A model generated the notes under the pieces. That model saw nothing but the letters and a program-made list of their open reading frames with translations, searched no databases and was not told the DNA's origin. 64,000 nucleotides of DNA from SIG607 sp045605385 (GTDB lineage Bacteria; Bacillota; Clostridia; Oscillospirales; Acutalibacteraceae), in the NCBI GenBank assembly GCA_045605385.1, contig JAZUPW010000013.1, positions 18,691 through 82,690 on the forward strand. The letters are read 5' to 3'. Each line of letters starts with the position of its first letter. Positions within the stretch are counted from its first letter, which is position 1. The translations under genes and the position numbers were made by a program. Shown piece by piece: positions 34,233 through 43,444 of the stretch.

Positions 34233-36581
34233 TTAAATAATTGTGTTTACATTTTCTTTGTTTTCAAGACCTGCTTTGTGGCAAGTAAAATAAAGCACCT
34301 GGTTTTCCTTGCTGTATTCTTCGAGGAACTTTATTGCTTTATTAAGCCTTGTATCATCGTACTGTGCAAAGGCATCGTCAATAAACAGGGGTAATCCTCC
34401 GCAATCTTCTGAGAGTAATTCGGCAACGGCAAGTCTTAACGCAAAATATGCTTGGTCGGCAGTTCCGCTTGAAAGGTACTGCCATTCTTTAGAACCGAAA
34501 ACCGCGGCGCTTTCAACGGCAATATCAAATTCATCCGAAACGTTTACGTCGCAGTAACGTTCATTCGTAAGTGCGCTGAAAATTTCGGCAGTTCTTTTAC
34601 TTAAGGTTTCGCCAAAACTTCTTCTTTGCTTGGAAAAAGCAGTGTTAAGCGCATCTAAGGCAATATCAACGCTGTCGCAAAAATCTTTTTGAGAAGCAAT
34701 AGCACCCATTAAATCTTCAATTTCGTGCTCTATTTCGGTGGGGTGACGGTGGGTAGCAAACTTTGTACGTGCGCTTGCTTCATCGAAAATAATAGATTTC
34801 TGAATATCGTTTGCGGTGTTTTGCTTAAACAACAAACGGTCTTCAAGCACTTTCGGGTCTTCTTCATCTGAAACATTCTGTCGTATTTCTGCAAGTTTCA
34901 TTTCAGCAGCCTGCTTAGATAAATCACCAACGTCTGCTTTAAGTAAAGCAAGTTTTGTTTTTGCTGTTTCTACCTTTCGGGAATACTCTTTGTAAGCGTG
35001 TAAAACAATTTCCATTCCCGAAACCGAAGCGGTCATATTTTCTTTTGGGAACATAAGCGCAAACAAACTTTCACTTTCGGCTATTGCTTCGTTTAATTTT
35101 TCAAGGTCTTGTTTGCGGTTTTTAATTAAACTAAGTTTTTCTTCTTTTAATGCCGCTGCGCTGTCCGATTCACTTGTAAGCGCTTTCAGTATTTCGTTCT
35201 GTGCGTTTAAATCGGCACTTAAGGTTGAAATATTCAATTCAAGGCTGTGCCTGTTCTTTTCGCTGTTTTCAAGCAGTTCGGTTTCTTCTTTTGTAAGGGC
35301 TTTCGGTTGCTCTTTTAAAGTAAAACAAAGAATAACAAAAACAACAAATAAAACTAAACCTATTAAACTGAATAAGTATGCTTTAAATACCAAAGGAATT
35401 AAGGCAAGAATAAATGTAACCGCACTTAAAAGAATTAATCCTTTGCGCATTTTCGGTTTCTTTGCAAGGTTGGTTTCCCTTAATTCGTTAAGTTCTTTAA
35501 CGGTTTTAAGAGTTGCGGCAAATTCTTCTTTAGTAAGTTTAAGACTGTTTTCAATGGCGTTAACCTTTTCTCTTACAAGAGTAATAGGATCATTTCCGCC
35601 TGCTTCTTTGCTTAAACTTTCAATTTCGGCTTCTATTAAAGCAATTTCTTTTTCTAAATCAGCCACGCGCGGTTTAAGTAGTTTGTAATTGGCAAGGGTT
35701 TCTTGAGTTTTAGCAAGGTCACTTACCGAAATAGTAGTTCCGTCAGCCTTTAAAAGATTTCTTTCAAGCGAAGTTATCTGGTCGGTTACTTCTATATAGT
35801 CTTTAAGATTTCTGAAGGCGCGTTTGCTTTCGGTTGCTTTAAGAGAGGCGTTTATTCGGTCAATATCCTTTAAAATTAAAGTAAGACGGTTTTTCTGGTT
35901 TTCAATTTTCACAGCTAACGCTTCGCGTTCTTCTTCGGCACTGCGCGAAGCAATAAGTTCATCGTTAAGGCTTTGAAGTTTTTGCCTTGCAATATCGTAT
36001 CTGCCTTTTTTACCGCTTTTAGACATAAGTTCTTCTTTTGCGCTTAAAAGACGGCTTGCAATAAGTTTTCCCGAAACGTCTTCATCACCCGATAACGCAA
36101 GAGATGAGAGTTTACTGTTAAGTTCACCCGAAGCATCTCCCGATACTTCGCCTAAATTAAGTTGACCTATAAAAACACAGCGTTCAAAGGCATCGGCGCT
36201 TAAGCCGAAAAAAGCGGCTCCAAGGTCATACGTACCGCCGTAAGATTCTCTTTTACCTGTATCAAGGTCTATAAGAGTTACTTTATCGCTTGTGTTAGAA
36301 GCGCCGAAATTTCGTTCTATTCGGTAAAGTTTGCCTTTATGCGAAAAATCAATACTGCCCGCCATAGGTGTGTTATCCCACGGTAAATATTTCTTTCGCG
36401 GATTTTTTGTTATATCGTTACCTTTTGCACTGCTACCGTAAAACATCATTTTAATAAAGGTCATAAGGGTGGTTTTTCCAACCTCGTTTTCGCCTAAAAA
36501 AATGTTTTCGCCGCTTGAAAAAACTAATCTGTAATCTTTAAATTTTCCGAATCCTGCAATATATAACGACTCAATCTTCAC
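34233..36581 (-). CDS. SMC/Rad50-like ATPase, YhaN type
   Basis: 782 residues. The N-terminus has an ABC-type Walker A (GENEVGKTT near 30-38). Two long coiled-coil arms flank a pair of transmembrane helices around residues 378-420 (ILLSAVTFILALIPLVF, then LFSLIGLVLFVVFVILCF). The C-terminus has the signature SSGTADQAYFALRLA and Walker B LPLFIDDAFAQYDD. This arrangement fits Bacillus YhaN rather than SbcC, which has no membrane helices. It starts with GTG inside the end of the nuclease gene (11-base overlap), so the two are coupled. Probable role in DNA double-strand end processing. Confidence 0.87.
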   Translation of the reverse strand: MKIESLYIAGFGKFKDYRLVFSSGENIFLGENEVGKTTLMTFIKMMFYGSSAKGNDITKNPRKKYLPWDNTPMAGSIDFSHKGKLYRIERNFGASNTSDKVTLIDLDTGKRESYGGTYDLGAAFFGLSADAFERCVFIGQLNLGEVSGDASGELNSKLSSLALSGDEDVSGKLIASRLLSAKEELMSKSGKKGRYDIARQKLQSLNDELIASRSAEEEREALAVKIENQKNRLTLILKDIDRINASLKATESKRAFRNLKDYIEVTDQITSLERNLLKADGTTISVSDLAKTQETLANYKLLKPRVADLEKEIALIEAEIESLSKEAGGNDPITLVREKVNAIENSLKLTKEEFAATLKTVKELNELRETNLAKKPKMRKGLILLSAVTFILALIPLVFKAYLFSLIGLVLFVVFVILCFTLKEQPKALTKEETELLENSEKNRHSLELNISTLSADLNAQNEILKALTSESDSAAALKEEKLSLIKNRKQDLEKLNEAIAESESLFALMFPKENMTASVSGMEIVLHAYKEYSRKVETAKTKLALLKADVGDLSKQAAEMKLAEIRQNVSDEEDPKVLEDRLLFKQNTANDIQKSIIFDEASARTKFATHRHPTEIEHEIEDLMGAIASQKDFCDSVDIALDALNTAFSKQRRSFGETLSKRTAEIFSALTNERYCDVNVSDEFDIAVESAAVFGSKEWQYLSSGTADQAYFALRLAVAELLSEDCGGLPLFIDDAFAQYDDTRLNKAIKFLEEYSKENQVLYFTCHKAGLENKENVNTII

Positions 36582-37686
36582 CGTAGTTCACCTGCCCGTC
36601 AAAACTTTTAAGTCCAATTCTTAAAGCGTTAATATAAGTTTCTCTTTCTGTTTCGTTTGCTTCTTTTATCCTTATAAGCATTTCGCTTACAAACTTACCC
36701 TTAAGTGAGTTTTCTTTAGAAAGTAATTCAAGGTCTGCCTTTATGCCCGTTCGGTCTTTAAGTTTTAAATGGTACACCTCAGGCGAAACTTTTGCATAAA
36801 TATCGTTAAGGTTAACAACTCTTTTGGCTTCAAGATTACCTTTTAAAGTTACTCTGAAAAGATTATCTATTGGGTTATCGCATACGTTTTTAATAGCATC
36901 TTTTATAGCCTTTGCTTCATCGGTTTCTTCGGAAATATCAACGTCAAGCAGGTAGTGTGTGCGTTTTGCAAGAGGTACAAATTTTAAATCGGCGCTGTTT
37001 TTTGTTATATTTCCTAAGTAAACGCCTTTTTCACCGTCTTCATCATATCCCTGACCTTCAATACAACCGCTGTATGCGAAATAAGAAGAACCAAGCCTTG
37101 CAATTTCGCTTCGTTTGTGGTTGTGTCCAAGCGCAATATAATCCATACCGCTTTCTTCAATAAATGTTTTGGTTATAGATCTGTAAGCCGAAGAAAGGTC
37201 GGCTTTGGTTTCGCCGTGCAAAAGCAGAATGTTTACTTTATCGTCATTTTCAGGGGTAATAAAGAAACGTTCGCTTCCTGTTTTATAAACACTTCCAAAC
37301 GAACTTCCGTATATTCTGCAGTTATCAAATTCCAATACGCTGTCGTTTTCGGGAAGTACAAAAGTATTTGCAGATAACTTTTTGTTTTTAAATGGCGAAT
37401 CGGCGGTAAGCGGGTCGTGGTTGCCAAGCGCAATTACAACCTTTGTGCGTGTAAGCTGACCGAATATTTCTAAAATTTCATTTATAATACTGTCTTCAAT
37501 TCTGTTGCTGTCAAAAAGGTCGCCTGCAATAAGCATAACGTCAACATTTTCTTCTTCGCAAAGCATTACCGCACGTTTAACCGTAACGGGAATTTCATAT
37601 TTTCGCGCGTCTTTCATAGCGCCTAAATATGTGTTTTCCTTTCCTAAATGCCAGTCGGCAGTATGTAAAATACGAACACTGTGCAT
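36571..37686 (-). CDS. DNA repair exonuclease, SbcD/YhaO type
   Basis: A 371-residue calcineurin-fold nuclease, the partner of the Rad50-like protein encoded just behind it. Metal motifs are HTADWHLG near residues 8-15, AGDLFDS near 55-61, ALGNHDP near 90-96, LLHGE near 150-154 and IALGHNHK near 180-187. The C-terminal ~120 residues form a capping domain as in Mre11/SbcD. Divergent from the DUF951-prfA operon. It is the first gene of the pair. Confidence 0.9.
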   Translation of the reverse strand: MHSVRILHTADWHLGKENTYLGAMKDARKYEIPVTVKRAVMLCEEENVDVMLIAGDLFDSNRIEDSIINEILEIFGQLTRTKVVIALGNHDPLTADSPFKNKKLSANTFVLPENDSVLEFDNCRIYGSSFGSVYKTGSERFFITPENDDKVNILLLHGETKADLSSAYRSITKTFIEESGMDYIALGHNHKRSEIARLGSSYFAYSGCIEGQGYDEDGEKGVYLGNITKNSADLKFVPLAKRTHYLLDVDISEETDEAKAIKDAIKNVCDNPIDNLFRVTLKGNLEAKRVVNLNDIYAKVSPEVYHLKLKDRTGIKADLELLSKENSLKGKFVSEMLIRIKEANETERETYINALRIGLKSFDGQVNYGED

Positions 37687-37768
37687 AAAATATCCCCCAA
37701 AAACATATAATATATTTTTATTATATAATCTTTTGTTTGGTAAAGCAATAAAATTTTATTAAGAAATA

Positions 37769-37797
37769 TTGCCAATACGCCACTTTTGTTGTATAAT
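37769..37797 (+). promoter_or_regulatory. Promoter of the DUF951-prfA operon
   Basis: TTGCCA and TATAAT with a 17-base spacer, 33 bases before the DUF951 start. Confidence 0.82.
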
Positions 37798-37830
37798 ATA
37801 CTAATAAATTATATTTTTTTGGTGGAACTT

Positions 37831-38025
37831 ATGGATGTAAGAACAGGCGATAAACTTATTATGAAGAAAAAGCACCCCTGCGGAAGTGAGATCTTCCTTG
37901 TAACCAGAATAGGATTGGATTTTAAAATCAAATGTGTAAACTGCGGTAGGGAAGTAATGCTTACGCGTGTTAAGTGCGAAAAGAATATTAAAAAAATAAT
38001 TCGTGAGGAAGAAGACAATGTTTGA
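37831..38025 (+). CDS. DUF951 family small protein
   Basis: A 64-residue protein beginning MDVRTGDKLIMKKKHPCGSE, the typical start of DUF951. Cys residues in HPCGS and KCVNCGRE could bind a metal such as zinc. The ATG is preferred over longer frames because a GGTGGAA box lies before it. The 3' end overlaps prfA by 8 bases. Function is unknown; in many Firmicutes it accompanies translation or replication genes. Confidence 0.88.
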   Translation: MDVRTGDKLIMKKKHPCGSEIFLVTRIGLDFKIKCVNCGREVMLTRVKCEKNIKKIIREEEDNV

Positions 38026-39094
38026 ACAACTTACAGCGGTTGAATCCCGTTTTGAAGAAATCGGAATGTTGCTTACACGTCCTGAGGTGGTTTCCGATTC
38101 CGAAAGATATACGTCGCTTAGCAAAGAATATGCGCAGATTTCACCTCTTGTAGAAACCTACAGAAAGTATACGGCTGCAAAGAAAACCGAAGAAGAAGCA
38201 AAAGAACTTTTAGATGCAGGTTCGCTTGATAAAGATTTTAAGGAACTTGTTGAGCAAGAGTATCTTGCCGCTAAAGAAGATATTGCCGTGCTTAGCGATG
38301 AACTTAAAATTCTGCTTTTGCCTAAAGATCCTAATGATGATAAAAACGTTATTGTTGAAATACGCGCGGGTGCAGGCGGTGAAGAGGCTGCACTTTTTGC
38401 GGGTTCGCTTTACCGTATGTATTCAATGTATGCTGAAAAGCAACGTTGGGGTGTTGAAGTTATAAACGAAAACGAAACCGAACTTGGCGGTTATAAAGAA
38501 ATTTCTTTTTCTATTGAGGGAAGCGGCGCTTATTCACGCCTTAAATATGAAAGCGGTGTCCACCGTGTTCAGCGTGTTCCCGATACAGAAACACAGGGAC
38601 GTATACACACTTCAACCGTAACAGTTGCGGTGCTTCCCGAAGCCGCTGAGGTTGAGTTTGAACTTGATCCTAAAGATTTAAAAATAGATACTTTCCGTTC
38701 AAGCGGTGCGGGTGGTCAGCATATTAACAAAACGTCTTCGGCTATTCGCGTTACTCATTTACCTACGGGTATGGTGGTTGAATGTCAGGATGAGCGAAGC
38801 CAGTTCAAAAACAAAGATAAAGCCTTAAAGGTGCTTCGTTCACGCCTTTATGAAATTGAACAGAACAAGCAAAAAGAAGCAATAGATGAATCCCGCAGGA
38901 CTCAGGTTGGTACGGGAGACAGAAGCGAAAGAATAAGAACTTATAATTTTCCGCAAGGAAGATTAACCGACCACAGAATAGGTCTTACACTTTATAAATT
39001 GGATACTGTAATGAACGGAGCAATAGATGAAATTATTGATGCGTTAATTACTTATTACAGAACAGAAATGTTAAAGGAAAACACCACGGAATAA
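38018..39094 (+). CDS. prfA: Peptide chain release factor 1
   Basis: 358 residues; recognises UAA/UAG stop codons and releases the peptide. The GGQ loop is in RSSGAGGQHINKTSS near residues 228-242, the coding/recognition region and QERSQFKNKDKALKVL block follow, and VHRVQRVPDTETQGRIHTS near 186-204 is characteristic of RF1. No prmC methyltransferase gene follows in the operon, unlike in many relatives. The ATG overlaps the end of the DUF951 gene. Confidence 0.96.
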   Translation: MFEQLTAVESRFEEIGMLLTRPEVVSDSERYTSLSKEYAQISPLVETYRKYTAAKKTEEEAKELLDAGSLDKDFKELVEQEYLAAKEDIAVLSDELKILLLPKDPNDDKNVIVEIRAGAGGEEAALFAGSLYRMYSMYAEKQRWGVEVINENETELGGYKEISFSIEGSGAYSRLKYESGVHRVQRVPDTETQGRIHTSTVTVAVLPEAAEVEFELDPKDLKIDTFRSSGAGGQHINKTSSAIRVTHLPTGMVVECQDERSQFKNKDKALKVLRSRLYEIEQNKQKEAIDESRRTQVGTGDRSERIRTYNFPQGRLTDHRIGLTLYKLDTVMNGAIDEIIDALITYYRTEMLKENTTE

Positions 39095-39095
39095 T

Positions 39096-40115
39096 ATGGA
39101 AACTAAAAGACTGTTAATGGGTGAAAATAAAGAAAAAAGCATAAAAACAGCCGCCGAAATTCTTAATAACGGCGGTGTGGTTGCTATGCCCACAGAAACA
39201 GTTTACGGTCTTGCCGCAAGTGCTTATGACAGTTCTGCAATAGAAAAAGTTTTTATTGCTAAAGGCAGACCGCAGGATAACCCCTTAATAGTTCATATTG
39301 CCCATTATGAAACCCTTAAGGAAATTGCTTGTGATATTCCGCAAAAAGCGTTGGAGTGCGCAACTGTTTTCTGGCCTGGGCCTTTTACAATGGTATTAAA
39401 AAGAACTCAAAGGATTGCGCCTTGTGTGGCAGGGGGACTTGATACCGTTGCTGTGCGAATGCCGAATAATGACATCGCTTTAAGTCTTATAAAGGAAAGC
39501 GGTCTTGCGTTGGCGGCACCTTCGGCAAACTCTTCGGGAAAACCAAGCCCCACAACCGCTCATCACGTTTTAGCCGATTTAGACGGAAAAATTGATGCCG
39601 TAATAATGGGTGAAAGAAGCGGTGTAGGGGTTGAATCTACAGTGGTTTCTTTTGTCTGTGAAAAACCTCGTTTGCTTCGCCCGGGCGCTGTAACGCTTGA
39701 ACAGTTAAAAGAAATTATTCCCGAAATAGAGGTAGATAAAGCGGTGCTTTCTTCGCCTAAAGAAGGGGAAAAAGTATCTTCACCGGGTATGAAGTATAAG
39801 CACTATGCACCAAAATGCGAACTTTATTTAGTAGAAGCTGATATTAGTGATTTTGCTAAGTTTGTTAACGAAAAAAACGACGGCGTTGCTTTATGTTTCA
39901 GCGAAGAAAAAGAACATATATGCACACAAAGTATTGTTTACGGAAGTAAAGAAAACCCCGAAAGTTTAGCTTATAAATTGTTTGATATTTTAAGGGAACT
40001 TGATTTAAAGGGTATAGAAAGAGGTTACGTACACGCTCCCGAAAAAAGCGGTGTAGGACTTGCGGTTTACAACAGGCTTATACGCGCTTGCGGTTATAAG
40101 GTGATTAAGCTATGA
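39096..40115 (+). CDS. tsaC: L-threonylcarbamoyladenylate synthase (Sua5/YwlC)
   Basis: 339 residues; makes threonylcarbamoyl-AMP for the t6A37 modification of ANN-decoding tRNAs. The YrdC-like domain (residues ~1-205) has VVAMPTETVYGLAASA, KGRPQDNPLIVHI and PSANSSGKPSPTTA. It is followed by the SPGMKYKHYAPK linker and a full Sua5 C-terminal Rossmann-like domain. Its stop overlaps the coaE start (ATGA), so the genes are coupled. Confidence 0.95.
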   Translation: METKRLLMGENKEKSIKTAAEILNNGGVVAMPTETVYGLAASAYDSSAIEKVFIAKGRPQDNPLIVHIAHYETLKEIACDIPQKALECATVFWPGPFTMVLKRTQRIAPCVAGGLDTVAVRMPNNDIALSLIKESGLALAAPSANSSGKPSPTTAHHVLADLDGKIDAVIMGERSGVGVESTVVSFVCEKPRLLRPGAVTLEQLKEIIPEIEVDKAVLSSPKEGEKVSSPGMKYKHYAPKCELYLVEADISDFAKFVNEKNDGVALCFSEEKEHICTQSIVYGSKENPESLAYKLFDILRELDLKGIERGYVHAPEKSGVGLAVYNRLIRACGYKVIKL

Positions 40116-40699
40116 AATTGATTATAGGTTTAACGGGCCCTACGGGTTCGGGAAAAACAACGGCGATTGAAGTGGCAGAACAAAAAGGCTTTTTGTGTAT
40201 TGATTGTGATAAAGTTGCACACAACGTTACGCAGAACAATAAACTGTGTTTTACTTCTCTTGTTAACACTTTTGGCGAAGATATTGCCGAAAACGGTGTT
40301 TTAAACAGAAAAAAACTTGCCGAAAAAGCATTTTTAAATAAAGAGAACACACTTCTTTTAAACCAAACCGTATTACCTTTTATTGTTGGTGAAATTCTTT
40401 TTATAATAGAAAACAGTAAAGAGGATAAAATATTACTTGATGCACCAACCCTTGTTGAAAGCGGTTTAAACGAAGTATGCAACTGTGTTATTTCGGTGCT
40501 TTGCGACAGAAAAATACGAAAAAACCGAATTATAAAACGCGACAATTTAAGTGAAGAAGCGGCAGAAAAACGCTTGAATGCGGGAAAAGATAACGCTTTT
40601 TATGAAAAGTATTCAGATTATTTGATTTATAATGAAAACAACAGTGAAGAATTTAAACAGCAAATAAGTAATATATTAGATATAATGACGGAGGAATAA
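40112..40699 (+). CDS. coaE: Dephospho-CoA kinase
   Basis: 195 residues; phosphorylates dephospho-CoA in the last step of CoA synthesis. P-loop GPTGSGKTTA near residues 8-17, CDKVAHNV near 31-38 with the conserved Asp, and the lid region RIIKRDNLSEEAAEKRL near 135-151. Coupled to tsaC by ATGA and followed after 2 bases by the aminopeptidase gene. Confidence 0.93.
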   Translation: MKLIIGLTGPTGSGKTTAIEVAEQKGFLCIDCDKVAHNVTQNNKLCFTSLVNTFGEDIAENGVLNRKKLAEKAFLNKENTLLLNQTVLPFIVGEILFIIENSKEDKILLDAPTLVESGLNEVCNCVISVLCDRKIRKNRIIKRDNLSEEAAEKRLNAGKDNAFYEKYSDYLIYNENNSEEFKQQISNILDIMTEE

Positions 40700-40701
40700 T
40701 T

Positions 40702-42099
40702 ATGAGCGAAAAAAGTAAAGCGCAACTTTTAAAGGAAAAATTAGCAATATCTAAGAAAAACGGCCTTTTAAAGGCAGATGATGAAACAATAAAAAATGCA
40801 TTTGATTTTTGCGAAGATTATAAGGATTTTTTAAATAACGCAAAAACCGAACGTGAAGCCGCAAAATGCGCAGTAGAAATTGCAGAAAAGTCGGGCTTTG
40901 TACCTTTTGAGTACGGTAAAAAGTATAATGCGGGTGATAAGGTTTATTTTAACAACCGCGGAAAAACCGTTGCTTTTGCCGTTATTGGTAAAAAAGACGT
41001 TGAAAAGGGAATAAGGCTTACTGCCGCGCACATAGATTCTCCACGTCTTGATTTAAAACCTAATCCGCTTTACGAAGATACCGATTTAGCGCTTTTCAAA
41101 ACCCACTATTACGGCGGTATTAAGAAATATCAGTGGACGGCAATTCCTTTGGCTATACACGGTGTTTTCACCTTAAAGGGCGGAAAAACGGTAGAGGTTA
41201 AAATTGGCGAAGAAGAAAACGAACCTAAGTTTGTTGTAAACGATTTATTACCGCATTTGGCGGCGGAACAAAGCAAACGTACCTTAAACGAAGGTATTAA
41301 AGGTGAAGAACTTAACGTGCTTGTAGGCAGCGTGCCTTTTAAAGACGATAAAGAAAGCGAACTTGTTAAACTTAACATTTTAAGCCTTCTTAATGAAAAG
41401 TACGGCATTGTAGAAGAAGATTTCCTTGCCGCAGAGTTAGAGGTTGTACCTGCTTTCAAGGCTTGTGATATTGGTTTTGATAGAGGTCTTATAGGCGCTT
41501 ACGGTCAGGATGACAGAGTTTGCGCATACCCCGCACTTAAGGCAATTTGCGATATTAAAAATCCCGAACTTACTGCAATAGCAATTCTTGCCGATAAGGA
41601 AGAAATAGGTTCTGAGGGCAATACGGGTCTTAATTCGGCATTTGTAAAATACGTTATTGGCGATATTGCAAAAATGCAAGGCTGTGATGTTACAATAGCG
41701 CTTAGAAATACAAAGTGTCTTTCTGCCGACGTTAATGCAGGTACTGACCCCACGTTTAAAGACGTTGTAGAGCCAAGAAACGCTTGCTATCTAAACTACG
41801 GTGTTTGTGTTACAAAGTATACGGGCGCAAGAGGAAAAACTTCAACGAACGATGCTTCAAGCGAATACGTTGGTTTTGTAAGAGATCTTCTTGATAACGC
41901 GGGTGTTGCCTGGCAAACGGGCGAACTTGGCCGTGTGGATTTAGGCGGCGGCGGAACAGTTGCTATGTATATTGCAAACTTAGGCGCCGACGTAATAGAT
42001 TTAGGCGTTCCCGTACTTTCAATGCACGCACCCTTTGAAACAACGGCAAAGTTTGACGTTTATATGTGCTATAGAGCAATGTATGAATTCTGTTCATAA
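40702..42099 (+). CDS. M18 family aminopeptidase
   Basis: A 465-residue dizinc aminopeptidase (aspartyl aminopeptidase/aminopeptidase I family) in the cytoplasm. Blocks: LTAAHIDSPRLDLKPNPLYED near residues 111-131 with the first zinc His/Asp, GAYGQDDRVCAYPAL near 266-280, LADKEEIGSEGNTG near 296-309 with catalytic Glu pair, and a C-terminal VPVLSMHAPFE His. GGAGGAAT precedes the ATG. Last gene of the operon. Confidence 0.93.
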   Translation: MSEKSKAQLLKEKLAISKKNGLLKADDETIKNAFDFCEDYKDFLNNAKTEREAAKCAVEIAEKSGFVPFEYGKKYNAGDKVYFNNRGKTVAFAVIGKKDVEKGIRLTAAHIDSPRLDLKPNPLYEDTDLALFKTHYYGGIKKYQWTAIPLAIHGVFTLKGGKTVEVKIGEEENEPKFVVNDLLPHLAAEQSKRTLNEGIKGEELNVLVGSVPFKDDKESELVKLNILSLLNEKYGIVEEDFLAAELEVVPAFKACDIGFDRGLIGAYGQDDRVCAYPALKAICDIKNPELTAIAILADKEEIGSEGNTGLNSAFVKYVIGDIAKMQGCDVTIALRNTKCLSADVNAGTDPTFKDVVEPRNACYLNYGVCVTKYTGARGKTSTNDASSEYVGFVRDLLDNAGVAWQTGELGRVDLGGGGTVAMYIANLGADVIDLGVPVLSMHAPFETTAKFDVYMCYRAMYEFCS

Positions 42100-42270
42100 A
42101 AAGCTATAGGATTTTTATGAACAGCGATATAAAAGGAGTTTCGATATATCTTTACAGATGCGATATACGCTTACGCGCGCGATATGTTCTTTTATGAAAA
42201 CGAGAACGGGAGATTATATGTAGGAACAGGCATCTTCGACTGTCCGTTTATATCCACAATCACAACAACA
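42100..42270 (+). other. Intergenic stretch, possible gene remnant
   Basis: Between the M18 peptidase stop and the shared terminator. One frame ending at 42302 reads plausible protein-like sequence (MFFYENENGRLYVGTGIFDC) but has no RBS or credible start. It is probably a decayed fragment or chance; nothing else is seen here. Confidence 0.25.
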
Positions 42271-42298
42271 AAAGGTTTCGCATTTCTGCGAAACCTTT
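42271..42298. terminator. Bidirectional terminator between M18 and icd genes
   Basis: AAAGGTTTCGCA-TTTC-TGCGAAACCTTT is a perfect 12-bp stem with A and T flanks, between converging operons. Confidence 0.92.
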
Positions 42299-42319
42299 TA
42301 TAAAAATATATTATAACCG

Positions 42320-43444
42320 CTATAATAATTCAAGTAACGCTTCGGTATATTCTTTTGCCGTGGCGTTTTCTTTTGTGCCGTCTACAATTACCGTGCAATC
42401 TTTAAGAGCATTTTCTAAATTTTCAGCCTTTTTGGTAAAACTTATGTGGCGAAGCATCATAGCGGTGGCTTTAAGTATGCTTTGCGGATTTGCATATTCT
42501 GCCAGACCTTCTTCCACCATACGAGGAGCCGAGCCGTGGATTGCTTCAAACATAGCGTAATTATCGCCTGTGTTAGCGCTTCCCGCTGTACCTACACCGC
42601 CTTGAATCTGCGCCGCTTCATCGGTAATAATATCGCCGTAAAGGTTAGGAAGTAAAAATACCTGAAACTTGTTTCTTATGGCAGTGTTTACAAGGTTGGC
42701 GGTCATAATGTCAATATACCAGTCTTCCGCCTGTATTTCAGGATAATCAGCGGCAACCTCGTGACAAAGGGCGCTGAACTTACCGTCGGGTTTCTTCATT
42801 ATGTTTGCTTTGGTAACAATGGCAACCTGTGTTTTGCCGTTTTGTTTTGCATATTCAAAAGCCGCTTTTGCTATACGTTTTGTGCCGCAATCGGTGGTTA
42901 CTTTAAAGTCCATAGCAAGTTTGTTTTCAATTTCAATACCGCTTGAACCTAATACGTATTCACCTTCGGTATTTTCGCGGTAAAATATCCAATCAATACC
43001 TTCTTCGGCAATTTCTACGGGGCGTATGTTTGCATATAAGTCAAGTTCTCTGCGAAGTGCTACGTTTGCACTTTCCATTTTACCGCCCTTAGGTGTGGTG
43101 GTAGGACCTTTAAGCAGTACGTCACATTCTTTAATTGCGGCAAGGGTATCACTCGGCACTGCCTGTCCTTTTTCTAAACGGTTTTCAATGGTTAAGCCTT
43201 CAATTTCTTTTAACACTATTTTACCGCTTTTAATTTCTTCTGCCAAAAGGGTATTTAAAACCTTTCTTGCCTGATTCATAATAACGGGACCAATGCCGTC
43301 ACCGTCAATAAGACCTATTTTAATGCAGTCAAGTGTGGTGAAGTCTTTGGCTTTACTGCCTTTTTCCATTTCTTCTTCTCGGGCAATTTGCTGTCTTAAA
43401 ATTTTTTCGTAATGTAGGACAGCCGCTTTAATCTGTGCTTCCAT
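42320..43444 (-). CDS. icd: NAD-type isocitrate dehydrogenase
   Basis: 374 residues of the isocitrate/isopropylmalate dehydrogenase family. IGLIDGDGIGP near residues 43-53, RENTEGEYVLGSSGIE near 155-170, the YIDIMTANLVNTAIRN region, and NLYGDIITDEAAQIQGGVGTAGSANTGD with AMFEAIHGSAP near the C-terminus. A ~35-residue N-terminal lead precedes the domain. The gene order with aconitase and Re-citrate synthase assigns it to isocitrate rather than isopropylmalate or homoisocitrate. Its ATG shares a base with the aconitase stop (TAATG). NAD versus NADP use is inferred only. Confidence 0.87.
   Translation of the reverse strand: MEAQIKAAVLHYEKILRQQIAREEEMEKGSKAKDFTTLDCIKIGLIDGDGIGPVIMNQARKVLNTLLAEEIKSGKIVLKEIEGLTIENRLEKGQAVPSDTLAAIKECDVLLKGPTTTPKGGKMESANVALRRELDLYANIRPVEIAEEGIDWIFYRENTEGEYVLGSSGIEIENKLAMDFKVTTDCGTKRIAKAAFEYAKQNGKTQVAIVTKANIMKKPDGKFSALCHEVAADYPEIQAEDWYIDIMTANLVNTAIRNKFQVFLLPNLYGDIITDEAAQIQGGVGTAGSANTGDNYAMFEAIHGSAPRMVEEGLAEYANPQSILKATAMMLRHISFTKKAENLENALKDCTVIVDGTKENATAKEYTEALLELL

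Noticed and set aside
42171..42302. Protein-like frame (ENENGRLYVGTG) behind the M18 gene
   Set aside because: No RBS, no credible start and the end runs through a terminator hairpin; at most a remnant, so not called as a gene.
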